DNA of 64,000 bases from Euborellia annulipes (Eukaryota > Arthropoda > Insecta > Dermaptera > Anisolabididae), in NCBI GenBank assembly GCA_023213315.1, contig JAKCPI010001711.1, positions 1 to 64,000 on the forward strand, given 5' to 3'. Under the pieces are notes generated by a model, which saw nothing but the letters and a program-made list of their open reading frames with translations, had not been told where the DNA came from and searched no databases. Of the stretch, positions 63,991-64,000 are shown piece by piece (the first letter of the stretch is position 1; each line of letters opens with the position of its first letter). The translations under genes were made by a program, and so were the position numbers.

Positions 63991-64000
63991 ATCAAATTTT

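Overview
The window is AT-rich animal (metazoan) nuclear DNA. The evidence is two intron-rich genes with GT-AG introns and clear animal orthologues, tRNA-derived SINEs, many hAT and Tc1/mariner-type elements, and no prokaryotic operon structure. An invertebrate is most likely, but the sequence does not let me name a species.

Layout. Positions 1-33 kb hold no protein gene I can defend. This part is built from diverged copies of a small set of exon-intron modules, all readable on the minus strand, with matching splice acceptors and donors but unstable reading frames. I read it as a remnant or active multi-exon noncoding locus that grew by tandem and segmental duplication and then took up transposons: a Tc1-like inverted dimer at 4130-5832, hAT-type MITEs with exact 8-bp target duplications, a solo-LTR candidate, SINEs, a ~124-bp satellite at 17236-17990, and a repeat family (called P here) with hairpins at both ends.

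Positions 34741-36958 (minus) hold a complete five-exon CD2BP2 (U5-52K) orthologue of 326 aa ending in a GYF domain. Positions 39215-56272 (plus) hold a complete 27-exon USP32 orthologue of 1441 aa (or 1455) with EF-hands, DUSP, ubiquitin-like and split USP catalytic regions, a predicted N-myristoyl start and a C-terminal CaaX box. The two genes are head to head. The 2.26 kb between their start codons is mostly a nested transposon complex (37237-38851). USP32 introns carry SINEs, a second mariner-type inverted dimer (49151-49829) and other repeats.

Positions 56.3-64 kb are the USP32 3' flank: AT-rich DNA with another P copy, two hAT MITEs, an inverted pair carrying hammerhead-ribozyme-like cores (59996-60332) and a reverse SINE at the right edge.

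The two genes belong to different processes (splicing/tri-snRNP assembly and membrane-bound deubiquitination). Nothing here shows that they work together beyond a possibly shared divergent promoter region. All calls are from reading the sequence. No database search or transcript data was available.
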